From CAZHYM01 sp964536785 (GTDB taxonomy: Bacteria > Patescibacteriota > Saccharimonadia > Saccharimonadales > Saccharimonadaceae), in the NCBI GenBank assembly GCA_964536785.1, contig CAZHYM010000002.1, positions 1 to 51,149 of the forward strand: DNA of 51,149 nt, written 5' to 3'. Positions 16,682 to 25,247 of this stretch are shown piece after piece. The notes beneath the pieces were generated by a model. That model worked only from the letters and a program-made list of their open reading frames with translations, did no database searches and had not been told where the DNA came from. The position numbers were made by a program, and so were the translations under genes. Every line of letters begins with the position of its first letter. Position 1 is the first letter of the stretch.

Positions 16682-16948
16682 ATGCGAGTTTTGGTAGTTT
16701 ACAAAAAAGAATCTGATCATGCCAGGGAAGTGTTTGACTATTTACGAGACTTCAAAATTAGAACCGGCGAAGAGGTTGAAGAGATTGATCCAGAAACCCG
16801 TGAAGGAGAAGGGTTCTGTATGACCTATGGCATAGTCGAGTATCCAACTATCGCTGCGATTGATGATTCGGGTAGGCTACAACAGATGTGGCGAGGAAGA
16901 CCTCTGCCACAAATTAGCCAAGTAGCCTTTTATTTGCAGAGCATATAG
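16682..16948 (+). CDS. Thioredoxin-fold small protein without CxxC
   Basis: 88 residues. The pattern beta strand (RVLVVYKK), helix, the cis-Pro site EYPTIAAI (P55) and the strand pair around GRLQQMWRGR is that of a thioredoxin-like fold. There is no CxxC; a single Cys (C46, in GFCMTYG) lies close before the cis-Pro loop. It is probably not a classical disulfide oxidoreductase. It starts two bases after ftsZ and is likely co-transcribed and coupled. A link to division is suggested only by position. Confidence 0.65.
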   Translation: MRVLVVYKKESDHAREVFDYLRDFKIRTGEEVEEIDPETREGEGFCMTYGIVEYPTIAAIDDSGRLQQMWRGRPLPQISQVAFYLQSI

Positions 16949-16958
16949 TATATAGCAC

Positions 16959-16987
16959 TTGACTTTTTATGATGTTTATGCTAAATT
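16959..16987 (+). promoter_or_regulatory. Promoter of the small acidic protein/adhesin unit
   Basis: TTGACT (16959-16964), a 17-bp spacer and TAAATT (16982-16987) with extended -10 TG. The spacer run ATGTTTATGCTA is identical to that in the KGG-gene promoter at 629-640. The leader is about 30 nt and carries an A-rich ribosome site. Confidence 0.75.
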
Positions 16988-17025
16988 ATAGGTATAACCT
17001 ATTAAAATAAAAAGGAAAAATAAAA

Positions 17026-17214
17026 ATGAGCGAAAAAATAAGAGATTATCTAACTCTTGAAGAAGAAGACATAAGACTTAAGGGTCTTGATTTTGCTAAA
17101 TTCCAAGAAGACAAGCAGGAGCGTGATGAAAACATTGAACTTGATGCTAAAACACTAGCTTTATGGGGTGGAATTGCAATCGAAAATTCAGGATTAGTGG
17201 AGCTAGATTTCTAA
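17026..17214 (+). CDS. Small acidic protein of unknown function
   Basis: 62 residues, rich in Glu/Asp/Lys. The first half (DYLTLEEEDIRLKGLDFAKF) is predicted helical and hydrophilic; the second half ends with a more hydrophobic stretch (LALWGGIAIENSGLVELDF). No signal peptide or known motif is seen. AAAAAGGAAAA before the ATG is the ribosome site. The strong promoter upstream and an A-rich 57-base gap to the adhesin gene, with no terminator, suggest one transcript. It could be a regulator, chaperone or unrelated cytosolic peptide. Confidence 0.6.
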   Translation: MSEKIRDYLTLEEEDIRLKGLDFAKFQEDKQERDENIELDAKTLALWGGIAIENSGLVELDF

Positions 17215-17271
17215 AAACTAAAAACTAAAATCACAAAATCAAAATAAAAAACGAAAGGTCCAAACAAAAAT

Positions 17272-19158
17272 ATGAAAAAAATCTTTAAACGAGTTGCCCT
17301 AGCAGCAGTGGTTGTCATGTTAGGTTTATTCGTTTTTGATGGTAATGCCTTAGCAACTAGCGAGGTGAGCGTCAAAATGGAACCGGGAACAACACTTCAT
17401 TATCTAACAACCGCGAGCGGCAAAAATCTACTCTACTCAGTGAAATCTGATGGGCAAGGTAATTTTTATTATTGTCTAGAACCTTCGCTGAAAGGGCCAG
17501 GTTGGCCAGAAGTAGGCACATATCAATCCTTCCCAGCAGGACAACCAAATTTAACTGCACTAGAAAATAGGATTTTGGCTCTTGGCTATCCAAACCAGAG
17601 CATACCAGGATTTGAAGGAAGCCGAAATCAATCGTATTATGTAACGCAGGCTGCAATGTACGCTGCATCGAGCAGGGCTTCAACGATTTATGACATCCCA
17701 AATCTACGAACCGCCAGTGGCACAGAGTTGCAATATAAAATTTTAACTGCCGTAAAAGACTTATACAATCGAGCTCAAAATTCAGTAAATACTTCAAACA
17801 ATAGTATTCGTCTAGAAGGCCCAGATTCAGCTAAGCTCGTCGGATCAAATTATGTTTCTGGTCCTTACTATGTAAAAACCGTTAATTCAACGCAGTTTAA
17901 CTTAAAACTATCCGTTGTAGGTGCAAATAGTGCGTCGATTCAAGATGCGAACGGAAACATAATAAGTTCAGTAACAAAATCAACTACTCCCATTTATGTT
18001 AAATACCCAGTTTCCACTAACTCAAATACTGGTAAGATCACTCTAAGAGCCAGCGGAGTTAACACGTATAAAATTGGTCTTTTCTATGCGTCAAGAGTTG
18101 AAGGATATCAGAATCAATCGAGTTATTCTAACTATGTAGAAAATGTTGAATTATCGGCTTCATCTAATTGGGTAAGGACAAGCTCTGTTGTTGAGATAAC
18201 AAAGACCGATGCAACAACTGGTGCACCACTTAGCGGAGCAAGAATTTCAATTTACAAAGACGGAGTAAATTCAGCTGTGTATGAAGGCATTTCTAACGCA
18301 AAAGGTCAGATCAGCGTTACCTTGGGGCTAGGGACTTATACATACAGGGAAGTGACTGCGCCAAAAGGTTATTATCTAGTAGAGAGTGTTGGAGCGTTTG
18401 AGATAAAAGCAGGAGGCGAGCCAATCAAATTAACTATAAAGAACACTAAAATTCCGATTGGATCTGTTGAAATTTTGAAAGTTGATTCAAGCAATAATAA
18501 TCCGCTAGCTGGAGCTAGAATAGCGATTTATGATGAATACATGACTAAAAAACTTAGCGAAGGAGTGACCGGAAGTGATGGCATATTGAAAGTTGAATCT
18601 CTAGAAGCCGGAAAGTACATGTTCAGAGAGTTGGTGGCTCCAAACGGCTATAAGGCTGCAACGGTTTCCGGACTGTTTGAAATTAAAACCGACAAGGAGT
18701 TAGTCAGAATCACATTAAAAAATGATAAACTGGTTGCGCCTAAAGCTCCTACTGGTAAGGTTGAGATATCAAAAACTGATCTGGTGACTAGTGAGCCAAT
18801 CGCGGGAGCAAAAATTGAAATTTTCGACCGATTGGGATCTAAGATCTATGAAGATATATCTGACGAAAAAGGTAAAATATATGCTGAGTTGCCATACGGT
18901 AAATATACTTTCAAAGAAACCGTTGCGCCAGAAGGCTATATCTTAAACACAGTAGAGGGAGAGTTTGAAATAGTCGATTCAAACTCTGTAGTTAAGGCAG
19001 AGCTTAAAAATGAAAAGATGCCAGCGTCCGTAGATATGCCTGCCGAGATTCCTAAAACAGGACCTGTCGAAACTGCGATCAGTGTCATTGCAGTTAGCGC
19101 GATGTCACTATCGGCGGTATACTGGTACAAATCTCAACAAGCACTGCGTCGACTATAA
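17272..19158 (+). CDS. Thioester-domain adhesin with three SpaA-type repeats and sortase signal
   Basis: 628 residues. A signal peptide (1-28, ending NALA) leads into a domain with the only Cys of the protein at 68 (YYCLEP) and Gln126 in TQAAMYA. This Cys/TQxA pairing marks thioester domains that bond covalently to target surfaces in Gram-positive adhesins. Three Cna-B/SpaA domains follow (about 306-393, 398-486, 496-581). Each has a likely isopeptide triad: K311/E360/N391, K403/E453/N484 and K501/E549/N580. The end is IPKTG (593-597), a hydrophobic span and a basic tail, a non-canonical sortase signal. In an epibiont it could fix the cell to its host; that is inference. The AAAGGT site lies about 12 bases from the ATG. 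An intrinsic terminator follows. Confidence 0.88.
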   Translation: MKKIFKRVALAAVVVMLGLFVFDGNALATSEVSVKMEPGTTLHYLTTASGKNLLYSVKSDGQGNFYYCLEPSLKGPGWPEVGTYQSFPAGQPNLTALENRILALGYPNQSIPGFEGSRNQSYYVTQAAMYAASSRASTIYDIPNLRTASGTELQYKILTAVKDLYNRAQNSVNTSNNSIRLEGPDSAKLVGSNYVSGPYYVKTVNSTQFNLKLSVVGANSASIQDANGNIISSVTKSTTPIYVKYPVSTNSNTGKITLRASGVNTYKIGLFYASRVEGYQNQSSYSNYVENVELSASSNWVRTSSVVEITKTDATTGAPLSGARISIYKDGVNSAVYEGISNAKGQISVTLGLGTYTYREVTAPKGYYLVESVGAFEIKAGGEPIKLTIKNTKIPIGSVEILKVDSSNNNPLAGARIAIYDEYMTKKLSEGVTGSDGILKVESLEAGKYMFRELVAPNGYKAATVSGLFEIKTDKELVRITLKNDKLVAPKAPTGKVEISKTDLVTSEPIAGAKIEIFDRLGSKIYEDISDEKGKIYAELPYGKYTFKETVAPEGYILNTVEGEFEIVDSNSVVKAELKNEKMPASVDMPAEIPKTGPVETAISVIAVSAMSLSAVYWYKSQQALRRL

Positions 19159-19172
19159 ATTATAAATAAACT

Positions 19173-19206
19173 AAAACCGCTTTCCCTTAACTGAGAGCGG
19201 TTTTTT
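19173..19206 (+). terminator. Terminator after the adhesin gene
   Basis: A 12-bp stem (19173-19184 with 19193-19204, one G-U pair) is followed by a run of T. Confidence 0.9.
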
Positions 19207-19270
19207 GTAGGGCTTGATTATCTCTAGTAATTTTGTTATACTCATCACTTGAAATAATAAAAGGAAATTT

Positions 19271-19579
19271 ATGAAAAAAGCAGTCATCAAAGTCGGCGGG
19301 AAACAATATATTGTCGCCGAAAAAGAGACCCTCTTGGTGGATCTCCTCCCTGAAGGCACAAAAGAGCTCAAACTTGATGCACTACTAACTTTTGACGGTG
19401 ACGACGTTGTTGTCGGAACTCCAACGGTAAAAGGTGCGATTGTTTCAGCAAAAGTTAGCGCACCAGAGGTAAAAGGTGAAAAGATTCGAGTAATTCGTTA
19501 TAAAGCAAAAAAACGAGTTCACAAAGAGATTGGTCATCGCCAAAAATATTCAGCTATTGAGATCGTATCAATAAAATAA
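19271..19579 (+). CDS. rplU: Ribosomal protein bL21
   Basis: 102 residues, full length. The N terminus AVIKVGGKQYIV and the C-terminal block KKRVHKEIGHRQKYSAIEI match bL21. It binds domain II of 23S rRNA. AAAAGGAAA precedes the ATG. The usual partner rpmA (bL27) does not follow; parA comes next after a terminator, so rplU stands alone here. Confidence 0.95.
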   Translation: MKKAVIKVGGKQYIVAEKETLLVDLLPEGTKELKLDALLTFDGDDVVVGTPTVKGAIVSAKVSAPEVKGEKIRVIRYKAKKRVHKEIGHRQKYSAIEIVSIK

Positions 19580-19581
19580 AT

Positions 19582-19607
19582 AAAATCCGCCTTGAAAGGC
19601 GGATTTT
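19582..19607 (+). terminator. Terminator after rplU
   Basis: A 10-bp perfect stem AAAATCCGCC (19582-19591) with GGCGGATTTT (19598-19607). The T run is within the stem end. Confidence 0.75.
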
Positions 19608-19651
19608 AGATACCGCAAGATTAGCGCTTGTGCTATAATGTTGGTAGATTT

Positions 19652-20425
19652 ATGGCAGGGGAAACAACTATTATTGCTATTGCTAATCAAAAGGGTGGCG
19701 TTGGCAAAACCACAACGGCTTTAAACTTAGCTTATTATTTGGCTAAATTAGGTAAGGCTACATTATTGATTGATTTTGATCCCCAGGGCAATGCAACTAG
19801 TGGGCTTGGAGTGTCAAAAACCGATATGCCATGTAGCATGTCAGACGTAATTCTGGAAAAATGCCATATAAATGATGCAATATTTCCGACGGAATACGAC
19901 AAACTTGATTTAGCCCCAAGCCAATCAACTCTCGCAAATGCTGAGGTTGAACTTGCAAAAGCTGACAGAAGATTTGTCAGGATGCGTAATGAGATTGCTG
20001 ATTTAAAGAAACGTTATGATTTTGTTATTATTGATTGTCCGCCTAGCTTGAGCTTGCTTACCGTAAACTCGTTGATAGCGGCTAAATATGTCATCATGCC
20101 AGTTCAAACTGAGTTTTATGCACTTGAAGGCTTGGGCCAATTGCTCGAAACAATGAAAATTATTCGTGCTGGAATGAACCCTGGTTTAGAGTTGCTGGGA
20201 GTTTTGCCTACTATGGTCGACTCTCGGACCGTTCTATCAACGCAGGTAATAGCTGAGATAAAAAAGCATTTTGGACAAAAGGTTTTTATAAATGCTATTC
20301 CGAGAAATATCCGCTTAGCTGAGGCTCCAAGCCATGGGATTCCAATTGGCGAGTACGATCGTTTTTCTAAGGGAGCAAGGAGCTATAAGGCTTTCGCTAA
20401 GGAGGTAATTAATCGTGTCAAGTAA
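19652..20425 (+). CDS. parA: Chromosome partitioning ATPase ParA/Soj
   Basis: 257 residues. The deviant Walker A KGGVGKTTTALNLA lies near the N terminus, Walker A' is LLIDFDPQGNATSG, and Walker B is FVIIDCPPSLSLL. These define chromosomal ParA (Soj), which with ParB moves origin regions. The ATG at 19652 is preferred to the upstream in-frame ATG at 19628 because an extended -10 (TGCTATAAT) sits between them, leaving a leader of only about five bases. Overlaps parB by 11 bases. Confidence 0.95.
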   Translation: MAGETTIIAIANQKGGVGKTTTALNLAYYLAKLGKATLLIDFDPQGNATSGLGVSKTDMPCSMSDVILEKCHINDAIFPTEYDKLDLAPSQSTLANAEVELAKADRRFVRMRNEIADLKKRYDFVIIDCPPSLSLLTVNSLIAAKYVIMPVQTEFYALEGLGQLLETMKIIRAGMNPGLELLGVLPTMVDSRTVLSTQVIAEIKKHFGQKVFINAIPRNIRLAEAPSHGIPIGEYDRFSKGARSYKAFAKEVINRVK

Positions 20426-21305
20426 TAAAAAAGCATTAGGTAGGGGATTTGAATCTTTAATTCCAACAGAATTGTTTGATGAAATGTTTGACCCAACCAG
20501 AGTAGAAGACGCTAAATTAAGTAGTTTAGCGGATATCAGTCTTGATAAGATCATTATCGATCCGAATCAACCTAGAAAATTATTTAAAGAAGATGCCTTA
20601 GGATCACTGGCTGAATCGATAAAAAATTACGGTGTTTTACAACCGATTGTTCTGGTGAAAATGGGCGATAAATATCAAATTGTAGCTGGAGAGCGAAGAT
20701 ACAGAGCTTCATTGATGGCTGGATTAGATAAAATTCCAGCAATCGTTAGATCGCTCTCAAGTCAGAATAAACTTGAACTTTCGCTGATTGAGAACATCCA
20801 GAGAGAAGAGCTAAATATTATCGAAATTGCTACTGGCTATCTGAAGTTACGTGATCAGTTTAACATGTCACTAAATGAAATTGCTGAAAAGGTCGGCGGG
20901 AAAAGTATAAGCGCTATAAGCAATACTTTGCGGTTACTAAAATTACCTCATGAAGTAATTGAACTATTATCGGGAGGTCTGTTGACCGAAGGTCAGGCGA
21001 GGCCATTGATTGGCTTGGACAAAAGCATTGCTAGCAAGCTAGCAAAACTAATTGTTAAACACGGTTGGTCCGCTCGAAGAATCGAACAAGTGGTGTCCGA
21101 ATTAGACGTAAAAACTGAAAAATCCGACTTAGAAAAATTCGTGAGAATCATATCGACTAAGGACGCAAAAAAAATGTCTGCTGACATATCCAAGCGCTTG
21201 TCAACTGAGGTCCGTGTTAAAACCTCAAAAAATGGTACTGGCAGCGTGGTTATCGCTTTTAAAAACATTGATGATTTAAATCGAATTAAATCTTTTCTTA
21301 AATAA
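20415..21305 (+). CDS. parB: Chromosome partitioning protein ParB
   Basis: 296 residues. IDPNQPRKLF opens the ParB/Srx nuclease-like domain with the CTP-binding motif GERRYRA. ENIQREELNIIE and the helix-turn-helix (LNEIAEKVGGKSISAISNTL) that binds parS follow, then a C-terminal dimerisation region. The GTG start overlaps parA and has a perfect AAGGAGGT eight bases upstream. I found no good parS-like 16-bp palindrome in the window by eye. Confidence 0.95.
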   Translation: MSSNKKALGRGFESLIPTELFDEMFDPTRVEDAKLSSLADISLDKIIIDPNQPRKLFKEDALGSLAESIKNYGVLQPIVLVKMGDKYQIVAGERRYRASLMAGLDKIPAIVRSLSSQNKLELSLIENIQREELNIIEIATGYLKLRDQFNMSLNEIAEKVGGKSISAISNTLRLLKLPHEVIELLSGGLLTEGQARPLIGLDKSIASKLAKLIVKHGWSARRIEQVVSELDVKTEKSDLEKFVRIISTKDAKKMSADISKRLSTEVRVKTSKNGTGSVVIAFKNIDDLNRIKSFLK

Positions 21306-21345
21306 TCTATCTAGAGTCTTAAGCCTAGAATATCTTATTCATAAT

Positions 21346-21954
21346 TTAGAATAGCCTGAATTTATTAACAGGGAAAAGTCTAAGTTTGACTGGACCAACG
21401 ACTGAATAAAGCTGGATATTTCCTAGTCCATTTCGTGAGTCATAAGAATTATTGCCGTCACGGTGATCCCCTGATACGAAAATTGTTTTGTCTTGAACGA
21501 TGGTGTCAATATTGCCTGAAGCGGGGGTTCTAGGTTCGTCTTTTAAGCCTTCATTTGGATTAAAGCCATTGGGATTTTCATCATTGTAAACGGTAATTTC
21601 TCCATCTTTGACAACGACTCTTTCGCCAGGTAAGCCAACCACTCGTTTTATCAAGTATCTATCGGCCTGAGTTGACATATTGGAGGGGTTTCTGGGGTTT
21701 TCAAAGACGATAATTTGGCCTCGCTTCGGGACGTAAGGTTCATTTTTTATCATTGACCATGTTACGGGCAACCGGTTAACTATTACTTGCTCTCCATCGT
21801 GTAACGTGTCTTCCATGCTTCTTCCTACGATACTATAGCTACGAAAGACAAAGCTATTTATAATAAGAGTTCCAAGTATCACGGCTACGACAAAGTAAAT
21901 GATACTAGTCATATCTCGTAAGTAATTTTTACGATTAATATTGATATTACTCAT
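21346..21954 (-). CDS. lepB: Signal peptidase I
   Basis: 202 residues. One N-terminal membrane segment (about 16-34), then box B with the catalytic Ser (GRSMEDTLHDGE) and box D with the catalytic Lys (YLIKRVVGLPGE). Box E reads SGDHRDGNNSYDSR. It cleaves signal peptides of exported proteins such as the adhesin. A TATAAT on the minus strand 13 bases before the ATG gives a leader of about six bases. Convergent with parB. Confidence 0.94.
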   Translation of the reverse strand: MSNININRKNYLRDMTSIIYFVVAVILGTLIINSFVFRSYSIVGRSMEDTLHDGEQVIVNRLPVTWSMIKNEPYVPKRGQIIVFENPRNPSNMSTQADRYLIKRVVGLPGERVVVKDGEITVYNDENPNGFNPNEGLKDEPRTPASGNIDTIVQDKTIFVSGDHRDGNNSYDSRNGLGNIQLYSVVGPVKLRLFPVNKFRLF

Positions 21955-21997
21955 AATCTAGATAACTATTATAGCACAACAAGCTTGTGTTTTAGCT

Positions 21998-22026
21998 TTG
22001 TAAGCTATCCAAAAATAATGTATAGT
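21998..22026 (+). promoter_or_regulatory. Promoter of the LCP protein gene
   Basis: TTGTAA (21998-22003), an exact 17-bp spacer and TATAGT (22021-22026), five bases before the first ATG. Confidence 0.65.
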
Positions 22027-22031
22027 GATAT

Positions 22032-23579
22032 ATGCTTATGAAAAATAAACGCAATCAGAGTCTTGATGGTTTTCTCGCTAGGCGTCAGAGGACTATGTCG
22101 GAAGGAACAAAACAAAGTAGCAGGGCGATAAATTCCCATGCGCGTAAGGTCATGAAGGCTAACGCACCGGCGGAAGCTAATGATAAAAAATTAACATCAC
22201 TATGTCCTGTCAATTCTATAGAAAGGCTAAGCCCCATAACAGTAGAAAGCAATTCTGAGACGCCAAAACCAAGAAAAAAATCAAAGTTAACTAAACTCAT
22301 TAGAAGATTTTTATTATTGGCGCTTTTAATTGCTGTATCATTCGGTGGCTACTATGCACTGCGCATGATTAGCGCAAGCAGCAAGATATTCAATGGTAAT
22401 ATTGTAGATTTATTTTCTAAGGTTGAGCTAAAAAAAGATGAGAACAATCGAACAAATATTTTGATTTTTGGCACGTCCGAAGACGGTGATAACGGAACTC
22501 ATCCGGGAGGAGATTTAACTGATTCAATCATGGTCGCTAGTTTCAGTCATGATACTAAAGCCGTGTCATTTGTTAGTTTACCCAGGGATTTATGGGTTAA
22601 GCTAGATGAAGCTTGTACGGTTGGTTACTACGAAAGGATAAACACAGTTTATATGTGTGGTTCCGATAACGGAGAAAATGAATCTGCCGGAGCGAACGCT
22701 TTGGCCAAAAAAGTAACAGAGATTACTGGTCTAGCAATAAACTATTACGTGCATGTTAATTTTGGCGCGGTTGAAAAACTGGTTGATGCCGTTGGCGGTT
22801 TGCAGGTTATGATAGAGAGCGATGATCCGCGAGGAATTGCCGATCTAGGTTTTGCGTATCCGAATGGTTTAACCCCAGTTTTAAATGGTCATGAAGTTCT
22901 TGATCTTACTCGAGCTCGCAATGCGTATGTTGGCTATGGCATACCGTCAAATTTTGAGCGAGAAAAAAATCAGCAGAGAGCTCTTCAAGCTTTATTTAAA
23001 AAAATTATGAGTAGTGAAAGTTTATATAATATAAATCGAATTAGCGCGATAATGGAGACGCTCGGAGACAATCTTAAAACCGACATTACAATGTCTGAAG
23101 TTCGCTCTGCTATAGATCTAGGCAAACAGATTGATCTTGAAAATGGCGAAAAATTAGGCTTCCAAGACAGTGGCAATGCCGTAGTAAAAAGTGCAAATAT
23201 CGGCGGTAGGTCAGTTCTAGTTCCCGTGGCAGGAGAGTTCGATTACTCAGGCATAAGAAGCTTCATCACAAAGAGATTAAATTCTGAACCGTTCGTGAAA
23301 GAGGAAGCTGTTATCGGAGTGTATAACGCTTCTGGAGTGGAAGGGTTGGCGCGCTTAAAAGCTGCTGAAATTGAAGCCAAAGGTTTTACTGTTGGCGAAA
23401 TTAGTAATGCTTCAGATCAAACATGGCCTTCTGATGTTGTCATTTATCAATTAAATCCGGAAAAGCCCGAAACTGGCAAAAAACTGTCAGCGATTTATAA
23501 CCAAGAAATTACTGAGTCAGCGCCATCTTTTAGTTACGATCTAACTATGGACTTTCTTGTCGTTTTTACGGCTGAATAG
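22032..23579 (+). CDS. LytR-CpsA-Psr (LCP) family protein with LytR_C tail
   Basis: 515 residues. A basic cytoplasmic region of about 88 residues precedes one membrane span (about 94-112). The LCP domain follows with the pyrophosphate-binding Asp/Arg residues in GGDLTDSIMVAS, SLPRDLWV and DLTRARN, and FEREKNQQRAL at its end. The C-terminal domain (VYNASGVEGLARLKAAEI) is of the LytR_C type. LCP enzymes attach polymers such as teichoic acids or arabinogalactan to peptidoglycan. An alternative ATG is at 22038. Confidence 0.88.
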   Translation: MLMKNKRNQSLDGFLARRQRTMSEGTKQSSRAINSHARKVMKANAPAEANDKKLTSLCPVNSIERLSPITVESNSETPKPRKKSKLTKLIRRFLLLALLIAVSFGGYYALRMISASSKIFNGNIVDLFSKVELKKDENNRTNILIFGTSEDGDNGTHPGGDLTDSIMVASFSHDTKAVSFVSLPRDLWVKLDEACTVGYYERINTVYMCGSDNGENESAGANALAKKVTEITGLAINYYVHVNFGAVEKLVDAVGGLQVMIESDDPRGIADLGFAYPNGLTPVLNGHEVLDLTRARNAYVGYGIPSNFEREKNQQRALQALFKKIMSSESLYNINRISAIMETLGDNLKTDITMSEVRSAIDLGKQIDLENGEKLGFQDSGNAVVKSANIGGRSVLVPVAGEFDYSGIRSFITKRLNSEPFVKEEAVIGVYNASGVEGLARLKAAEIEAKGFTVGEISNASDQTWPSDVVIYQLNPEKPETGKKLSAIYNQEITESAPSFSYDLTMDFLVVFTAE

Positions 23580-23594
23580 AGGTATACTATTACC

Positions 23595-24407
23595 ATGAAG
23601 TTTTCATCGGATAGGAAAATTAATTATAAGGCTCTCTTTAGCACAACAACTTATAGCCTGTTAAATGTGGCCATGGTTATAGCCGCTTGGGTGGCAGTAG
23701 TGGCTATCAATTCGCCTCTGCTAGCACTATTTATAATTCTACTCGGTAAGTGGCGAGTATTTGCCGTTAAGAGAAGATACTGGACAGCAAACATTCAGTC
23801 AAATATGGTCGACTACATAGTTGGTTTTAGTTATGTAGTAATTATGAGCAATGTTGGGGTTGAAAATGTCTTTTCGCAAACACTGCTAGCAATTTTGTAT
23901 ACCGCTTGGCTTTTATTTATTAAGCCCCAATCCTCCATTAAGTTTATTAAAATACAGGCACTAGTCGGCTTGTTTACTGGATTAAGCGCCTTAAGTGCTG
24001 TTTCGTACGATTGGGCTCCGCTTACTTCATTAGCTCTCGTAGCTATGATCGCATATTTTAGTTTCAAACATGCAACGGCACACGTAGATGGGATGAACCA
24101 CACATTTTTTGGTTTAATGTGGGCGTTGATGCTGTCTGAGTTGGCATGGATATTGTTGAATTGGACTACTGCTTATTCAGTTAGAGTTGGAACCTTCTTG
24201 GCGCTTGGTGATTTTAAGGTGTCTCAATTGGCAATTATTTCAACTATTTTAAGCGGTGTAGCTTGGACGGTAATTGATAAAGAAATTGGCAATTTGCGAG
24301 AAGACGCCAAATCTTTCTTTTTTGACAACAAACTTCCCATAATATTTTCAATCATTATGACTTTGGGGCTAATCTTTTTGTTTTCTCAAGCTACTATTGG
24401 TCTATAG
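23595..24407 (+). CDS. Polytopic membrane protein, unknown function
   Basis: 270 residues with about eight hydrophobic segments, among them 16-50, 70-110, 118-140, 165-200 and 245-268, with few charged loops. There is no motif that I can assign. TATACT lies six bases before the ATG, so the transcript is probably leaderless. It follows the LCP gene by 15 bases and could take part in envelope polymer handling, but only position suggests that. Its last bases overlap the convergent prmC by six. Confidence 0.6.
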   Translation: MKFSSDRKINYKALFSTTTYSLLNVAMVIAAWVAVVAINSPLLALFIILLGKWRVFAVKRRYWTANIQSNMVDYIVGFSYVVIMSNVGVENVFSQTLLAILYTAWLLFIKPQSSIKFIKIQALVGLFTGLSALSAVSYDWAPLTSLALVAMIAYFSFKHATAHVDGMNHTFFGLMWALMLSELAWILLNWTTAYSVRVGTFLALGDFKVSQLAIISTILSGVAWTVIDKEIGNLREDAKSFFFDNKLPIIFSIIMTLGLIFLFSQATIGL

Positions 24408-25247
24408 GTGGAATAAAGTAATATAGCCCGACGAAGCAATCCCTCTGGCGCCGATATTCTTTAACATTTGTTGAATTTCTTTTGTTTGGGACATGTCACT
24501 TTCGAGTAAAAACATACAGCTGTAATTAGTTTTTTCTTCAGCAATTTGATGAATAAACTTTTTGATCAAGCTTAGACCATTGTCAGGGGCGAATATAGCA
24601 ATTTTTGGCTCAAACTTCACACCATCTACATAATGCCACTTTTTATTCACGTAAGGTAGGTTTGCAAGGATAATATCAAACGAGGAACCGGTTTTAGCCA
24701 ATAGGTTTGATTTGATAAACTGAACATTAAGATTATGCTTTTTCGCATTTTTTGATGCGATCTTGAGAGCTTTTGGACTGATGTCTGACTGAGTCAGTTT
24801 GAAGTTAATTCCTAGTCTTGACAATTCTATTGCTAGAGATTGACCCAATACCCCAGAGCCACAACCGACGTCCAGAATATTAATTGTATTTTGAGAAGGT
24901 AGGCTATTCAGTGCCAACTCAATCATGTCTTCTGATTCTTGGCGGGGAATAAGTACATCTCTGCTGACGATAAAATCATGTCCAAAAAACTCTTTAGTCC
25001 CAGTCAAATAAGCAATTGGGAAATCTTTTAACCTCATTCTTAATAGTCTATTAGCTTGTCTTATTATCGTAGGCGATAGGTTGCGCTCAGGGTGGGCGTG
25101 TAAAGTTTGTCTGTTGGTTTTTAGCACTGTTGCCAGTATCAATTCACTGTCTAAGCTAGAAGAGTTGAAGCCCGAATGGGATAACCTCTTTCTCGCATAT
25201 TGTAGCCAATCGCTAACAGTTTTAATTTTTTGCGATTTCTTCGGCAT
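24402..25247 (-). CDS. prmC: Release factor glutamine methyltransferase PrmC
   Basis: 281 residues. The N-terminal helical domain is followed by a Rossmann methyltransferase with the SAM motif DVGCGSGVLG (about 140-149) and the catalytic NLPY. In the family this is N-P/L-P-Y. It methylates the Gln of the GGQ loop of RF1 and RF2. It overlaps the 3' end of prfA by 26 bases, so enzyme and substrate are made from one mRNA. Confidence 0.93.
   Translation of the reverse strand: MPKKSQKIKTVSDWLQYARKRLSHSGFNSSSLDSELILATVLKTNRQTLHAHPERNLSPTIIRQANRLLRMRLKDFPIAYLTGTKEFFGHDFIVSRDVLIPRQESEDMIELALNSLPSQNTINILDVGCGSGVLGQSLAIELSRLGINFKLTQSDISPKALKIASKNAKKHNLNVQFIKSNLLAKTGSSFDIILANLPYVNKKWHYVDGVKFEPKIAIFAPDNGLSLIKKFIHQIAEEKTNYSCMFLLESDMSQTKEIQQMLKNIGARGIASSGYITLFHL

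Noticed and set aside
19628..21305. parS site near parA-parB
   Set aside because: No 16-bp palindrome close to the TGTTNCACGTGNAACA consensus was found by eye.
24730..24790. PrmC active site NLPY as inactivating change from NPPY
   Set aside because: As far as I recall, NLPY occurs in active relatives, and the SAM motif is intact.
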